A DNA stretch of 64,000 nt from Paracentrotus lividus (taxonomy: Eukaryota; Echinodermata; Echinoidea; Camarodonta; Echinidae): assembly GCA_940671915.1 (NCBI GenBank), contig CALNVZ010003434.1:18123182-18187181 (forward strand). The letters are read 5' to 3'. The position numbers and the translations under genes are program-made. Shown here one piece after another: positions 33,227 through 45,260 of the stretch. Under the pieces are notes generated by a model. It saw nothing but the letters and a program-made list of their open reading frames with translations, was not told the DNA's origin and did not search any database. How positions within the stretch are numbered: the first letter of the stretch is position 1; each line of letters begins with the position of its first letter.

Positions 33227-35110
33227 AAAACTGAACTGAACTTAACTATATATTATACAAGGCACTTTCAAATAACACTCGTGTGCAGCCCAGGCAGAAG
33301 AGTAGCATAAAGTTCAAGTTGAAAAAACAAAAAAAAAACAACAACAACAACAGGGTCAAAGATGGGATCGGGGGGGGACCATATATAATAAGTTCAGATA
33401 GTAGAAACTTTTTCTCTGTGTTTACATGTGGAGATTATTCAGTTCTAGAGTTCAGGATGTTGGATTTCGCAAGCAAATGATGATGTGGTAGACAGAGGTT
33501 GCAGCGGTTTAGTCTCTCGGGAGTGGTATGGGGTTGGGGCATTGGCGGATTGACTCTCCATGATAGTGTGTAGGGTGTTCGTTGTCTTCCGCATCCAGAT
33601 GTACTTGCTGAGCTCGGTTTGTGTTCTCTTTCTTGATGGATGACGCTTGCTTTGTGTGTGGTGTACCTTGTTTTTGAAGGAGGTGGCTGTGAGATCTATT
33701 ATATAGTTTCACATGGTTGGGTGTGGCTACCTTAGCTTTGTAGACAATTGCACTTGGTAGTGTATTTTCCTGGAAGGGGCAGTGTCTTGTTTCCGCATTT
33801 GCAGTTTTCTGGCTTGGTGTGGGTTGTTGATGATTCTCTTATTGTGGCCTTGATTATGGTTGATATGTTGTCCATGCGCAGCTGTAGCTGACTTTCAGAG
33901 TGGTGCTGTCTGTTACAGATTTTTCTAAGTTGGTTGCCGTTCAGGAGTGTTGTCTATGAGGGAGAGGAACCTTTTATCGATTGTCATGTGCTTTACTGAA
34001 ATTTAACAAGGTGATGTTGCGTTTCGCTGTTGTTGATTATCGTTGGTGGCTCGGGGATTGGGTATGGTGTATGTCAGGTTGGCATTGTGCCAGCGTCCTG
34101 GAGCGCTCTGTTGTATTCCGGTTTAGCATGGTTACAACCTCTTTGCTGCTGGATATATGTTGACAGACGGGTTTGTATGGAATGTGGGATCTTCTTGGTG
34201 ATGTTTGATTCTACATGACATACAACTGGGTGTTTCAGGGCTTTGAGTACAGCTTGTATTATTTCTTGTTCAGGTCTCTTCTAGATCATCTCTGCTGCCT
34301 TGCTGGTTTGTGCGATGGCCCGCCATCATCCCTGTAGAGCCAGATGTTTTATTTAGGCACTATGCTTCTGATTTCATTCAGGATAAATGAGCCTACAAGC
34401 TCACGTGTTTCTGCTACGTGTCGTAGGATCCTCGGCCCTAGGATCCCATGGTGACATCAAACAGAACATTCGGCTTTAGCCTTTTGTCAAGGCTTGTCTC
34501 ATGGAAGAGAAGGCTGTTCTTGGCTTGGGAGATAACATTTTCTTCGGATGTTGATATGTTGTGTGACTTCGAGAAGTTGATGGCTCTTTTCAGGAGTTGT
34601 CTGTCAATGGAGGGGTAGAAATTCCCTATGTCGAAAGTAGATGTAATGTTTGGCCGTGTTTCATGCCTTAGAACCAGTTTATATCCTTTCCAGGATTTTC
34701 TTGTGAGACGATGCCAATTTCACTTTTGTGGGTTGATAAGCCTGCATGTTGGGTGGGTTCGAAGTTTGCTTGTGGTCTTTTAGTGTTACATATGCAGGTT
34801 TTGGAGCTATAATTGCATCCTATCTGAAAGATCAAGGTCGGCAGCAAATCTTCTCGTTTCTATGTTGGTGGTGTGTCACTGAGCGCTGGTCAGACTTCTT
34901 GTAAGCCGCTGTTACACTGTCTTTCATTAGCTTGTCGTATTGTTGTGGAGTGACGGTGTAGTAGTTACTGGTCTTGTCAGCTGGTACGAGGATGTTCTTC
35001 GTCCCGGATTCTCTTCAGATCTTTGTTATGTATACATATATATATATAATAATATAAAGAATTGAACAAACTTGTCTGCTTGGCATCTGTAAAATACATG
35101 AATCACACGT
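33227..35110 (-). pseudogene. Reverse transcriptase remnant, unit C
   Basis: The clearest unit. In minus-strand order: [11 protein letters not shown] near 34,940, AYVTLKDHKANFEPTQHAG near 34,760-34,810, SEIGIVSQ, GNFYPSI near 34,610, NISTSEENVISQAKNSLLF near 34,530, VTMGS near 34,445 and LYRDDG near 34,325. These match a metazoan reverse transcriptase family I know by its FYPSI/TMGSYDxAE/YRDDGL motifs. The Penelope-like assignment is inference. No unit keeps an intact frame. Confidence 0.65.
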
Positions 35111-35325
35111 TGATATAAGAAGAATGCCAACGATAAAATCATAGATTTTATAATAAAAAGGAGCATAGCTCTCAAAATTGAACACTTTTCGTCAGTGCTC
35201 ATATGAGCACCATGAGCTTAACGAAGAGTGTGACTTCGCTTTCATTTTGAGAGCTATGCTCCTTTTTATTATATAATAAAATCTATGATTTTATGTTTTT
35301 GGCATTCTTCTTTATCAACTGTGGT
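35104..35325. mobile_element. Foldback MITE, 90-bp arms
   Basis: GTTGATATAAGAAGAATGCC... on the left pairs with ...GGCATTCTTCTTTATCAAC on the right. Arms include AAAATCATAGATTTTAT and AGGAGCATAGCTCTCAAAAT around a loop of about 45 bp. Non-coding. A short (AT)n follows. Confidence 0.7.
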
Positions 35326-35371
35326 GATATATATATATTATATATTATATGATTTTCCAGAAATAATTATC

Positions 35372-35423
35372 CAGAAAGTCTAATGTTAGAAGAAACCAGT
35401 ACTGCGATGAGAATAGCGAACAT
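35372..35423 (-). pseudogene. Inverted paralogue of lectin signal-peptide exon
   Basis: On the minus strand, ATG at 35,423 gives MFAILIAVLVSSNIRLSG, aligned base for base with the lectin's first exon, and the upstream ATCCAAGA also matches ATCTAAGA there. The donor site is GA instead of GT (TTTCTG|GATAAT), so it would not splice. No lectin exon 2 follows. Instead there is the foldback element and then the retroelement array. It is a remnant of a second, oppositely oriented lectin gene. Confidence 0.6.
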
Positions 35424-38400
35424 TCTTGGATCATGTGATTGAAACAAAATACCGTGAGAAATCTGGTACAAATTCGAATAGTGTTCGAGGACTATTCTGA
35501 CCAACGACCCGTCGAATATATGTTGAAGTTTATAACACACTGTTACGGGGCGAATTCCTTACGCCAAAAGGTGACACATACAATAATTATTCTTTGTTAG
35601 AACAACAAGGACTGGAATGAGTAAATGGATGATGTAGTGAGCGCAACGACAAGGAATTAAAGTTTTTTAAAAATATACTCTTGCAGCAAGTCAGGATTTA
35701 GAACAACGTAAAACAACACCGAGTTGAAGATATGTATATTGTTGAAGTTGCCCTGTTCGATGTTGATAGACTTATGAAGGTTTATGAAGATGGCCCAGAG
35801 ATTTTAGAGGAGAATTCAGAAATGTATTTCATCATTATTATCTATGCTTCGTTGCCACCCTTATTGCACGTGAATATTCAATTAGCGTGTTTGTTGTAGG
35901 GTTTTCGATGATACATCAATGGCGTGACATTTCAACACAATTCTGATCTTCCATTTTCAAAGGATAATAAAGCTTACTACTTCTTTACCATTAGAAGTTT
36001 ATTAACAGTGCTTTATATGAGCTTGTAAAAGCTAGAATTTGAAAATGATTGTAATGTAGGCCTAGTCTGTAGCACGCTCATTGAATTATGTCTTAATTTC
36101 GTGCAATAACCCAATAGCGGATTCAGCCATCGTTCACAATCAAATGAGTTACCACTAGACAATATCTAATTACGAGACGTAGTTTGAAAAAGTATAATGC
36201 AAACAAAGTTATGAAAACTTCGGACAAATCTCTGTGACTATGCGTTTATTTCAACGGACGGATATACTTGTTGAAGAAATGTCAAAATCCGGTACGGACC
36301 GTTTATGGTAAACAGCTTGTACTACGTCTACAAGTTTCGCATAATAACTAAAGCCCTCTCATAAACTCTCTGCTAAAACCGACACCCTCTCTGCTTTTCT
36401 CAATGCACCTCCCATACTCGTCTGAATAGTTGAATGCAGTGGCGTAGAACAGGTCCTCGAACGTGGGGGGTATGATTCGTGTCCAGAGACTTATATTGCA
36501 ATAATAAAGATGTTCAAATTACGGTATGGGCAACTAAAATATTTAAAACCTTAACTATGTTAAAACACACAAGTTAATGTAAGTGAGAGGTGTTTTTTGT
36601 TTGTTTGTTTGTTTTTTTTTTTTTTGTATCTACACAACTAAAGAAGGGGAAAACAGGCCTATTTTGGGGGCTGCGCCAAATATTCCTCATAGTAAATATA
36701 CAATTCCAGGCGAGCCTGAAGTGCGAGCGGAAATTTTGAGGTAAGCGAGAGGTGTTTATTGTATCTATACACACAAAGAAGGAGCAAAAAAAAGGCCTTT
36801 TTTTTGGGGGGGGCGGAGGGTGCGCCGATTTCTCACGCAAATAACAATTGCAGGCGAGCACGAAGAAGCGAGCATAAAATTTTTAAGGTTAATTCATTCA
36901 TTCATCATTGCATGGTTTATTTGGAAAGAACATATGAACAATACAGCAGCTAAAAAGCTGAAAAGTATGTGTTTTACAATAAAATAATTAGAACTGATGC
37001 ACATATAAATGAACCAAATCTTGCATAATGAATATAGTAAATACTTATTGATTACCAAAGAAAGTATACAAATATGCCGTACAGAAGGGGTACCATGCAG
37101 TACCTGTTTATTGGCCAACTTTTTTATTTCCTCTAAGCCTATAATTATAAGTGTGCGCGAAGCGCTAGCTAAAATTCTGAACCAATTTAGGGGCCTGTTC
37201 CCAATTTCGTCTCCACAAAACTAAAATTCATGCAGAGCAGAGAATTTTGAGGCTAATGAAAGAATCTTGCATTATAAGTATCATATAAATACTCAATTAT
37301 TAACGAAGGTAAACAAACATGTGGAACCGAAGGGAAGGAAGGGGGGAGGGGGTGGGAAGGGAAATGTTACTGTAATGTACTGAGAGCTGCATACACCTTG
37401 GTAATTTTAGACCATCTATTCTTATGTTAATAATTTGTTCACTACACAATATTATAATATTAGAAATACAATGCGGTTAAAATAAGCATGTAAATAGACT
37501 AATTGAAATAAAGCTATAGGAAGAAAAAAAACAAAGAATATCCCATCAAATAATAATGAATATATATATTAATACAAATGTAATAGATATGGAGATAATT
37601 AATCTGCATTCAATGATATATAATATGCAAGCGCGAAGCGCGAGCGAAAAATTTAGAACTCCTTGGAAGGAAAACGATTCTGCAAAGTCTATGTCACCTT
37701 AAAAAAAAAAAAAATCAACGTGAAAAGTGAGGGGGTGGGGTGGGGTTATTGAACAAGCCACCCTTTTGAGTTGGGGGATGCATCCCATCCCGCTATCTAG
37801 GCCCCTGGTTGAATGCGTTGCTCTGTACTGTGCCAAGGTATCATTCAGCATCGTCCTCGCCTGTTCTTGGCGGGAGTCTTCGACAGACTTTCATTTGCAC
37901 AGGGGGCTATCGGGGTGGCGTCCATCACTATCCGAGACCACGGAGGAGACGGATGACATGGGCTCGGATTGGGGTTATCGGTTATTGGTATTCGAGGGTT
38001 AGGTTATGAACGAAATTAGATATGGGTTCAACTGTATGGAAAAAATGAAAAAAAAAAAAACTTTGATGTTATTTTTGCGAGTTTAATTTGATTTTGATTC
38101 AATTTATAATTTATCATTTAAAAGTAGGCCTACATGGTTTCAAATGACCGATTTGAAACGAATCGTTATATTATAAAGAGAGAAAGAGAGGAGAGAGAGA
38201 GGGAGAAAAAGATCACCCAAAATATGATATACCGTGTGTAACAAATCAATATTGCATTTTGAATAATAGTTCCTCCGTGATAAGAAAAATGAAAGAACAG
38301 TTGGTCTTTTTTTTTCGTTTTCGATATTTTTCAACTTTGTCCTAGGTGTTGATGGTGGCTGTTTCATCATGTGCGAAGATCATTGGGAAGAGAATTGAGT

Positions 38401-38442
38401 TGCACCCTCCGACATGCCCCAAAGTGGCTGTACAGCAGGATC
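35424..38442. other. Largely single-copy region without recognised gene
   Basis: No exon could be supported. Dispersed repeats with GCGCGAAGCGCGAGC-like strings occur at about 36,715, 36,855, 37,155 and 37,630. Two of them form a direct repeat of about 150 bp (36,580-36,730 and 36,740-36,890, each with GAGAGGTGTTT...CTACACA). Poly-A/T and G-rich tracts lie at 36,610, 36,808 and 37,335. The open frames of 60-95 codons are of low complexity. Confidence 0.45.
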
Positions 38443-38664
38443 TGGGATGTTTCACAGAGAGTTAAGTAGACTTAAAATCACCCTTAAACCGTTAGTTTCG
38501 TGCATTATATTACGCATCACCTCATTGGAATGACCATGCTCAAGGGATGCGCGCCATTGATAAGTCTATAAACATGATCAATTAGATTGCGAGTTATAAA
38601 ACATGATGCGCATAGAAGTTAAGTCCGGCTTTAAGTCTATTTAACTCTTTGTGAAACACCCTGG
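38443..38664. mobile_element. MITE with TGTTTCACA...TTAA inverted ends
   Basis: The ends GGGATGTTTCACAGAGAGTT and (reverse-complemented) CAGGGTGTTTCACAAAGAGT continue into matching AAGTAGACTTAAA. About 222 bp, non-coding, with no clear target duplication. Confidence 0.65.
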
Positions 38665-38796
38665 AGTAGTTCGGGCATACAAATCTTGATTGTTATAATT
38701 GCAGGTTAGCTGGGATTCAAGTTTGTCGACCTCCTCGTGGTGAATCTGTCAACTGGCGCAAGTCAGGCGAACGACCAACAACCAGAGTTCAGTAGT

Positions 38797-40087
38797 ACAC
38801 ACAAAAAACAAGAACTAGTTTCCATGAGTAAAACCCGTTTGCTACTCTTGGAGGCGAGTGCTTTTATTCGTATATCACGTATTTTTACTTCAGAATCTGT
38901 GTTTCTGTTAAAAGTACACACCCGCTCTTCCAGAACATGTAAGTTAATAAGGGATACTCAAGAAAAAAATTATTGAGTATAATAATTTTTTTTCTTGAGT
39001 ATCCCTTAGTAACTTTACATGTTCAATTGCGTAAAACAATTGTGCAAGTGAGTTTTCCTCAACTTGGTACGGCTTGGTGGATGATCGGGTGAAACACTAA
39101 CAATCGAGTAAAGTGAGAATTGCTGAGAAATTCTATATAGCCTGTAATTCACTAGATGAGTAAACTACGACACGTCTTCGTACGTCTCAAGTCTCGTGAA
39201 AGTCTTTGAGAGTAATTTTACTGGCTTTGCGGCGGTACTTTTACATGTTGCGCCCGGTACGCCTACTCGGATACGAGTAGGACATCGACAGCTGCACACG
39301 AGGTATGTTTCTACGCTGGTACGTACGTAATGTGTAGCGGATCGAACGGAGGTCGAGAGCGGAGAGCCTGCATCTCTATTGTCTTTGGGTGAGTCCTATT
39401 CCTTTTTGTTTGTTTGTTTGCCTGTTTTTATAATGATATTTGGAATGTTCCGATGATATACATCGTCTGATACACTAACAGCTAGATTACCATGCATGGA
39501 TTTCCCTTATCTGTCAGTCATGTACAACGTTTTAGTAATTTGATGCATTGATGATTGTGAGTAATGCAATGTATTGGTTTGTGTGAATTGATGCACTGAA
39601 GTGAGTAATGCAGTGTATTGGTTTGAGTGAATTGATGCACTGATGTGTATATCATCGGAACATTCCAAATTATCATTATAAAAACAGGCAAAAACAAACA
39701 AAAAGGAATATGACTCACCTAGTGAGTAAGTTTACATATATACTCAGAGAGTCAGTAAGTAAAGGTTGCACAAACTCATCACAAGCAAGTCGATGAGTTT
39801 GTGCAACCTTTACTTACTGACTCTCTGAGTATGTAAAGCGTTACTCACTAGATTAGTTTGTGCAATGTACTCAAAACAATTAGTTATGTTACTCAATAAA
39901 ATGAGTTAATTAAATAAACTCATTTTGTGTGTCACTATATTGTCAATTAAAAATACTCGATTAGGTGCGTTTTCAAAGTAGCGTTATTGAGTGAAAGCAC
40001 TCGTGGTGTGTGTCACTATATTATCAAAAATACTTGGATATTTGAGTGTGATCACTCATATATGCAAGTTCTCATTTTTTGTGTGTA
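38797..40087. mobile_element. Foldback-rich transposon, copy 1 of inverted composite
   Basis: It starts ACACACAAAAAACAAGAACT and ends with the complement of ACACACAAAAAATGAGAACT, i.e. terminal inverted repeats of about 20 bp. The interior has a nested palindrome at about 39,737-39,835 (CTCAGAGAGTCAGTAAGTAA and complement), another around 38,940-39,020 (AAGGGATACTCAAGAAAAAA), and a third around 39,430-39,690. No transposase. Confidence 0.65.
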
Positions 40088-40447
40088 GTAACAACATTAC
40101 TAACCAGGTTGGCTGGAGAAGTCTTTGCGTTGGCTCGTTTGCCTTGAGTTGTAGCTTTTCTCGTCAAGAAAGAAGCATCTTGTGCGGATTTGATGGTTTC
40201 TTTCCAGCCCTGTCTGTCCTCTGCCAACTGTTCCCTTTCTCTGTGGTCGATGCTGGCCTTTGCGATTTGGCGCTTCAGCTGTTCCAAAAGAGCTTACGAG
40301 GGGCCTCGCGATCAGGGTTGCTTTAGGCGAATCTCGATTTTTGTGATACAAGCACATCTGTTTTTTGAGGCTGATCAGCCCGAAGGCCTTAGTTGCCTGT
40401 GTTTAATTGTTAAAGAGAGCTTGAATACCTTCTTCTGTGTTTTTCAG
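40088..40447 (-). pseudogene. LINE-like C-terminal fragment between two inverted elements
   Basis: On the minus strand it encodes QLKRQIAKASIDHREREQLA followed by EDRQGWKETIKSA, resembling the WxxxAxDRxxWKxxV tail found at the end of many non-LTR reverse transcriptases (compare DTWEDTASDRSFWKKAVKTG in the LINE at about 8,100-8,150). No other LINE motif accompanies it, so the assignment is tentative. It is bounded on both sides by ends of the same transposon family. Confidence 0.35.
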
Positions 40448-41411
40448 GAGAGCGCACACACAAAAATGAGAACTTGCATTATGAGTGATCAAACTCAAAT
40501 ATATATAATATAATGATATTTGGAATGTTCCGATGATATACACATCAGTGCATCAATTCACTCAAACCAATACACTGCATTACTCACTTCAGAGCATCAA
40601 TTCACACAAACCAATACATTGCATTACTCACATCAATGCATCAAACTCAAACTGTGTACATGACTGACAAAGTAATGGGAAATCCATGCATGGTAATCTA
40701 GCTGTTAGTGTTATACAGACGATTGTATATCATCGGAACATTCCAAATCATTATAAAAACAGGCAAACAAACAAACAAAAAGGAATAGGACTCACCAAAG
40801 AAAGAGCATGCACGCTCTCCGCTCTCGATCCGCTGTTTAGTGCGTATTTAACTCTGTGTTTCGCTATACATGTACGTACGTACGCGTAGAACATACTCGT
40901 GCAGCAGTCTCGATGATGTCCGTACTCGTGATCCGAGTAGGCGTACCGGGCGCAACATGTAAAAGTACCGCATAGCCAGTAAAATTACTCTCAAAGACTT
41001 TCACGAGACTTGAGACGTACGAAGACGTGTCGTAGTTTACTCATCTAGTGAATTACAGGCTATATAGAATTTCTCAGCAATTCTCACTTTACTCGATTGT
41101 TGTGTTTTCACCCGATCATCCACCAAGCCGTACCGTCAAGTTGAAGAGAAACTCACTTGCACAATTGTTTTACGTAATTGAACATGTAAAGTTACTAAGG
41201 GATACTCAAGAAAAAAAATTATTGTGTATTATACTCAATATTTTTTTTTCTTGAGTACCTTATTAAATTTACATGTTCTGGAAGAGCGGTGTGTACTTTT
41301 AACAAACAACAGATTCTGAAGTAAATACGTGATATAGAATAAAAGCACTCGCCTCCAAGAGTAGCAAACGGGTTTTTACTCATGGAAACTAGTTTCAATT
41401 TTTTGTGTGCA
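40448..41411. mobile_element. Foldback-rich transposon, copy 2 (inverted, shorter)
   Basis: It is the reverse complement of copy 1 with an internal deletion of roughly 0.3 kb. Outer ends are GCACACAAAAAATTGAAACT (minus strand) and ACACACAAAAATGAGAACTT. Shared landmarks include CCATGCATGG, GTTGCGCCCGGTACGCC and the AAGGGATACTCAAG palindrome. Confidence 0.65.
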
Positions 41412-41808
41412 GTCTTCTGCAAACAGCAAGTAAAGTATCAGTTATTCAAGTTTCTTTGTGTGAAGGAGTCGTCATGGGTGGAATGCGCTCCCGTCGGTTC
41501 GGAATCTTATGCAGACTCCTCGTCCAAGTCTTCTTTTGCTTCATTGAGCATATGCTGAAGAAGATTGCTAAAAGGGTTGGGGCTAACACATAACCCCCCC
41601 CACCCACTCAGGCCGTCATCTTAGAGATACCCCCCCCTAATTTGGAGGGGAGCGATTTAAAAATTACCCTCTATTACGTGTTTTTGGAGGAAGTTGCGTC
41701 AAAATTACCCCTTATTGTCCTTCATTGTCCCTTCTGGCCGATGTGAAGCTGCAGAAAATGATAAGGAAACGGCGAGGACAACCAGTTTGCCCCTGGAGTT
41801 CCCACAGA
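41412..41808. other. Contig end before gap, no supported gene
   Basis: C-rich tracts at 41,593 and 41,625. A minus-strand stretch (HMLNEAKEDLDEES) follows a splice-acceptor-like TTACTTGCTGTTTGCAG, but the frame is interrupted and no partner exon was found. Confidence 0.3.
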
Positions 41809-41833
41809 NNNNNNNNNNNNNNNNNNNNNNNNN
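41809..41833. other. Assembly gap of 25 N
   Basis: This is the only N run in the window, and so marks a join between contigs. It sits exactly where the right-hand copy of block X begins, at the inner edge of the mirrored locus. Confidence 0.99.
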
Positions 41834-43989
41834 TGGGGCCGATGTGATTTTGATTTTGGAGCCCCCCCCCCTCCCCATGGTGGATCCAGAGAGGCACATC
41901 CTATTTTTCCCCATTACACGGGGAGAGCAAAAAGCGGGGGGGGGGGGGTAGGTGTTGAATTTCTTTTCGACCTTCGGCCAACCATACGGCCATATATCAG
42001 CTGTAGGGCTAGGTTTCAGATGTGAATCAGCTCAACTCATGAATACATATTTCCGTTTTTGTGTGTGTTTTTTTCTTTTCATTTTGCTCGATTCGGCGCC
42101 CCTAAGGTCAAGGGGGGGGGGGGGGGGTAGGGTGTTGAATTGTTTTTCGACCTTCGGCCAACCATAGGGCCATATATCAGCTGTAGGGTAGGTTTCAGAA
42201 GCGAATAGCTTAAGTCATGAATACATATTTCCGTTTTTTTTTTTTCTTTCTTCTTCTTTTCATTTTGCTCGATTCGGCGCCCCCTAAGGTCAATTTGGCG
42301 CCCCTTTGAGGTCCCACCCGGGGGCCCGGGCCCGTAACCCCCCCCCCAGAATACGCGCATGGTACGTGTACGTAATTAATATGTGAAATTAAATTTGTTT
42401 AAAACGATGATAAGGACCCATTCTTGTGAATTCGAGCAAATAATAATCTCCCTTCAGCGATTTGCGCCTCTGCAATTTAGGAAACTGAGATTGACCCGTC
42501 CCTTAAACTGAGTTCAAGTGTGTAACGTAACTGATGCCAGCAAAACATTCGGGAATTATGTACATAATTTATTGTTAGATAATTGGACGTTTCTTATACT
42601 GGATATTTATGTGTATATTTATCCGCAAGTGCATGTTTAGTCTAGAGATAATTATTTTGTGTATGTAAAATTTGTGTTCCATTTGTCATTTTTGATAATA
42701 ATGTTTCTTAATGTTTAAAAATTATCTTATAATTTGTCTACTTAATTATTTGAAATTTATTATGAATATATTTACCTTATAATGTGAACTATTTGATGTC
42801 AACTGTAATATTTATTGTACACATGTTTTATTCAGCCTTTGGCTGCGACACATGTTTTCATGAATAGACCATTTTTTAATTGATTTGAATTGAATTGAAT
42901 TGACTGTCAACGATTTCTTGTGCACCGCTTTAAGGGGGGGGGGGGGGGTTATACCCAAATTTGATCAAAATTTCTGTACCACAAGTGGACTTTATAAGGT
43001 GTAGGTATTCAGTAGTTCTTGTTTTGTGGAAAAAGAGGCAAATTATATGAAATTTGGTTCATATTAAAAGGTGTAAAAGCATATATATGTTTGCATATTA
43101 TATTTCATACCTCATTTCTTAAATGTTGAATACCTAGTAATCTGATTGGTTAAAAGTGGGGTCACGTTTTTCACCATGCCTCCAAAACAACGAACAAGGG
43201 TAACAGGCATAGATCATCGTGTATCTTCGGTATATTGCTGTTATTGTGGGACACATTTTTTGGTCCCGAGAGTCCTAGAAGCGACCATTCCCCTCAAAGC
43301 AGTCATTATATCTATACTATCCATACAGTGAATATTGAAAACAAACTGTTCTGAACGATGTACAGGCGCGGATCGAAGAAAATCGAATTGAATGCATTTC
43401 GGGGGCCCACTTGTCTGGGAACAAAAGCGGCTCTTTGTCCCCAGACAATTGGGCCCCGAAATGCATTCAATTCGACTTTCTTGGATCCGCGCCTGATGTA
43501 ATCGGGGCTAGCTTCGCTCATGCTTTAGCCCTATTTTAGAACTTGACATGTTACTATCAATATTTATATTATTCTTATTGTTATCATACGGAAACCAATA
43601 AATCAAATCTAATTCCAGACGAAAAGAATTGTTGTTTGTGTTTTATTTGCTACATTTTGAGGCTTTCCATACATGTATATTGTTATATTCTAATCAGGAT
43701 CAGTTATGTTTTTTTTTTTTTTTTTTACCATTAGTGTCTGCATATTTGCATATATGAAAGCCAAGGTGAAAATGGGTACGTACTAGAAAATAAAAGCCCA
43801 GGAGGTACGATTAAAAGGGCCGAGGAAAACGATTACACCACAATATAAATATCATTCTTTGTTCTGTTGGCAATACGTTACCAAGGAGGACGCGTGATTT
43901 TATACTAAGGTCAAGATCTGTCGAAACCTTTTTGTAATACATGACTAGGGTTTACTTTATGCCCAATATAATTATACATAATATATATT

Positions 43990-44036
<47 letters not shown>

Positions 44037-44080
44037 CCTATTTTCGTCCTTAAGCGATCTCTCTCTTTTATCGGCCCCCC
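41834..44080 (+). repeat. Block X, right copy (not inverted with its arm)
   Basis: Same order and orientation as 23,717-26,091: G-tract element, LINE tail ending at about 42,903, hairpin at 43,364-43,494, (AT)n at about 43,990-44,036. It then joins the reversed arm at TTTATCGGCCCCCCCCCGGG. Many small indels distinguish the two copies. Confidence 0.75.
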
Positions 44081-44310
44081 CCCCGGGGGTGCCAAATCCT
44101 GGATACGCGCCTGCGTACACTTTGGCAACAGGCAACATATCTCGGGATTGTAGTTGGTGTCCTTGAAAATTTTTGGTTGGAAGCGCATGTAATCACTTTC
44201 GTTTTCATGCAGGATTGAGATATAAAATTCCATGCAAGTGATTACCAAATGCAATAAGGTGTAATTAAGGCCTCCGGACACCTTACGACTTTTGGTCGCG
44301 CTACAGACTA

Positions 44311-45159
44311 AAGGGCCTGTCCCACAGAAGGCGATCATTGTGGCGACAACCTGCGAACTACTTTTTAGTACCCATCGCCACCATTCGCAGGTCCAATCGC
44401 CTATAAGATCGTGAATTATCGCGTCTGTCGCCAACAAATAAGTAGCAAAATTCTGTTCGCCGCTGGTTTCTCAACAAGTTAAACAATAGCCGGCGTCAGT
44501 TGGGTTGACGTCAATGACCGTAGCCTGTCTTCTCTTGTCGCGGCAAGGTACTATCGTAGATTGTCGCCAGATAGAACATGTTTAGCAAAGCGGAACGGCG
44601 GCCAGTTGTAGGTTGCCGCGCTCCAGCGTACGTTGCACGCATCGCTGAACCGAAAGGCCAGTGAAATTTAAGCCGCTACGACCTTTGTCGCCACCTACAT
44701 TCACCAAAATCATGATCGGCCTCCCATTCAGATTCTAGACAGTCGCCGCGGATTTTTGAAATTTTCAAAAATCTCTCACGACCCAAATTATGATGCGCGA
44801 CTGAGAGGACTATCACGAACCTAAAGGCGACAGGCCGCCATCAGGTAGAAAACACTCGATCGCCTGTGTCAGTCGTAAGGATCGCCACAGTGCGCAAGTT
44901 CATATTTTAGTTGATTTTAAGCTGCGACAAGAGAAGTCGAGCCGCGAGATGCGCGAAGGTCGAGGCTATTGTATTATCGGATACCAACTATTGTTAGCCT
45001 ATTGTTTGCGTGGAAGCAAGTCGTTGTTGTAGCCTATCGTGGACAGAGTCGTAGATACGTAGATGATCTTCGGTCACCTACGATTCTGACACGATTCTGG
45101 CAGGTTCTAACATATATAGGTTGTCGCCACAACGATCGCCTTCTGTGGGACAGGCCCTT
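44311..45159. mobile_element. TA-flanked DNA transposon, mirrored copy 2
   Basis: Ends AAGGGCCTGTCCCACAG and its complement, with TA at 44,309-44,310 and 45,160-45,161. Counterpart of 22,647-23,489, with no coding capacity. Confidence 0.8.
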
Positions 45160-45260
45160 TACGTAAGATCCGAAATAACAAAGGTCGTATATCAAATTTT
45201 CGCACGCGTTTTTTTTTATTTCGGATCCAAAGTCGGTTACTCGTGCGGCCGAAACTCGTA

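Larger units (their letters stand above)
28835..35110 (-). repeat. Tandem array (period about 2.29 kb) of decayed retroelement
   Basis: Anchors such as GGATGTTGGATTT recur at 28,871, 31,162 and 33,457, a period of about 2.29 kb, giving two full units and one partial. Each unit carries, on the minus strand, fragments of a reverse transcriptase of the YRDDGL type, and the first two also carry a tRNA-like module. Tandem partial duplication is characteristic of Penelope-like elements. Units differ by very many one-base indels. Confidence 0.7.

Noticed and set aside
36574..36861. 95-codon ORF with proline run
   Set aside because: It spans a direct repeat and homopolymer tracts, with no domain and no second copy to test it.
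38797..41411. CRISPR-like regular repeats
   Set aside because: Repeats here are inverted and palindromic, without regular spacers, and the DNA is eukaryotic.
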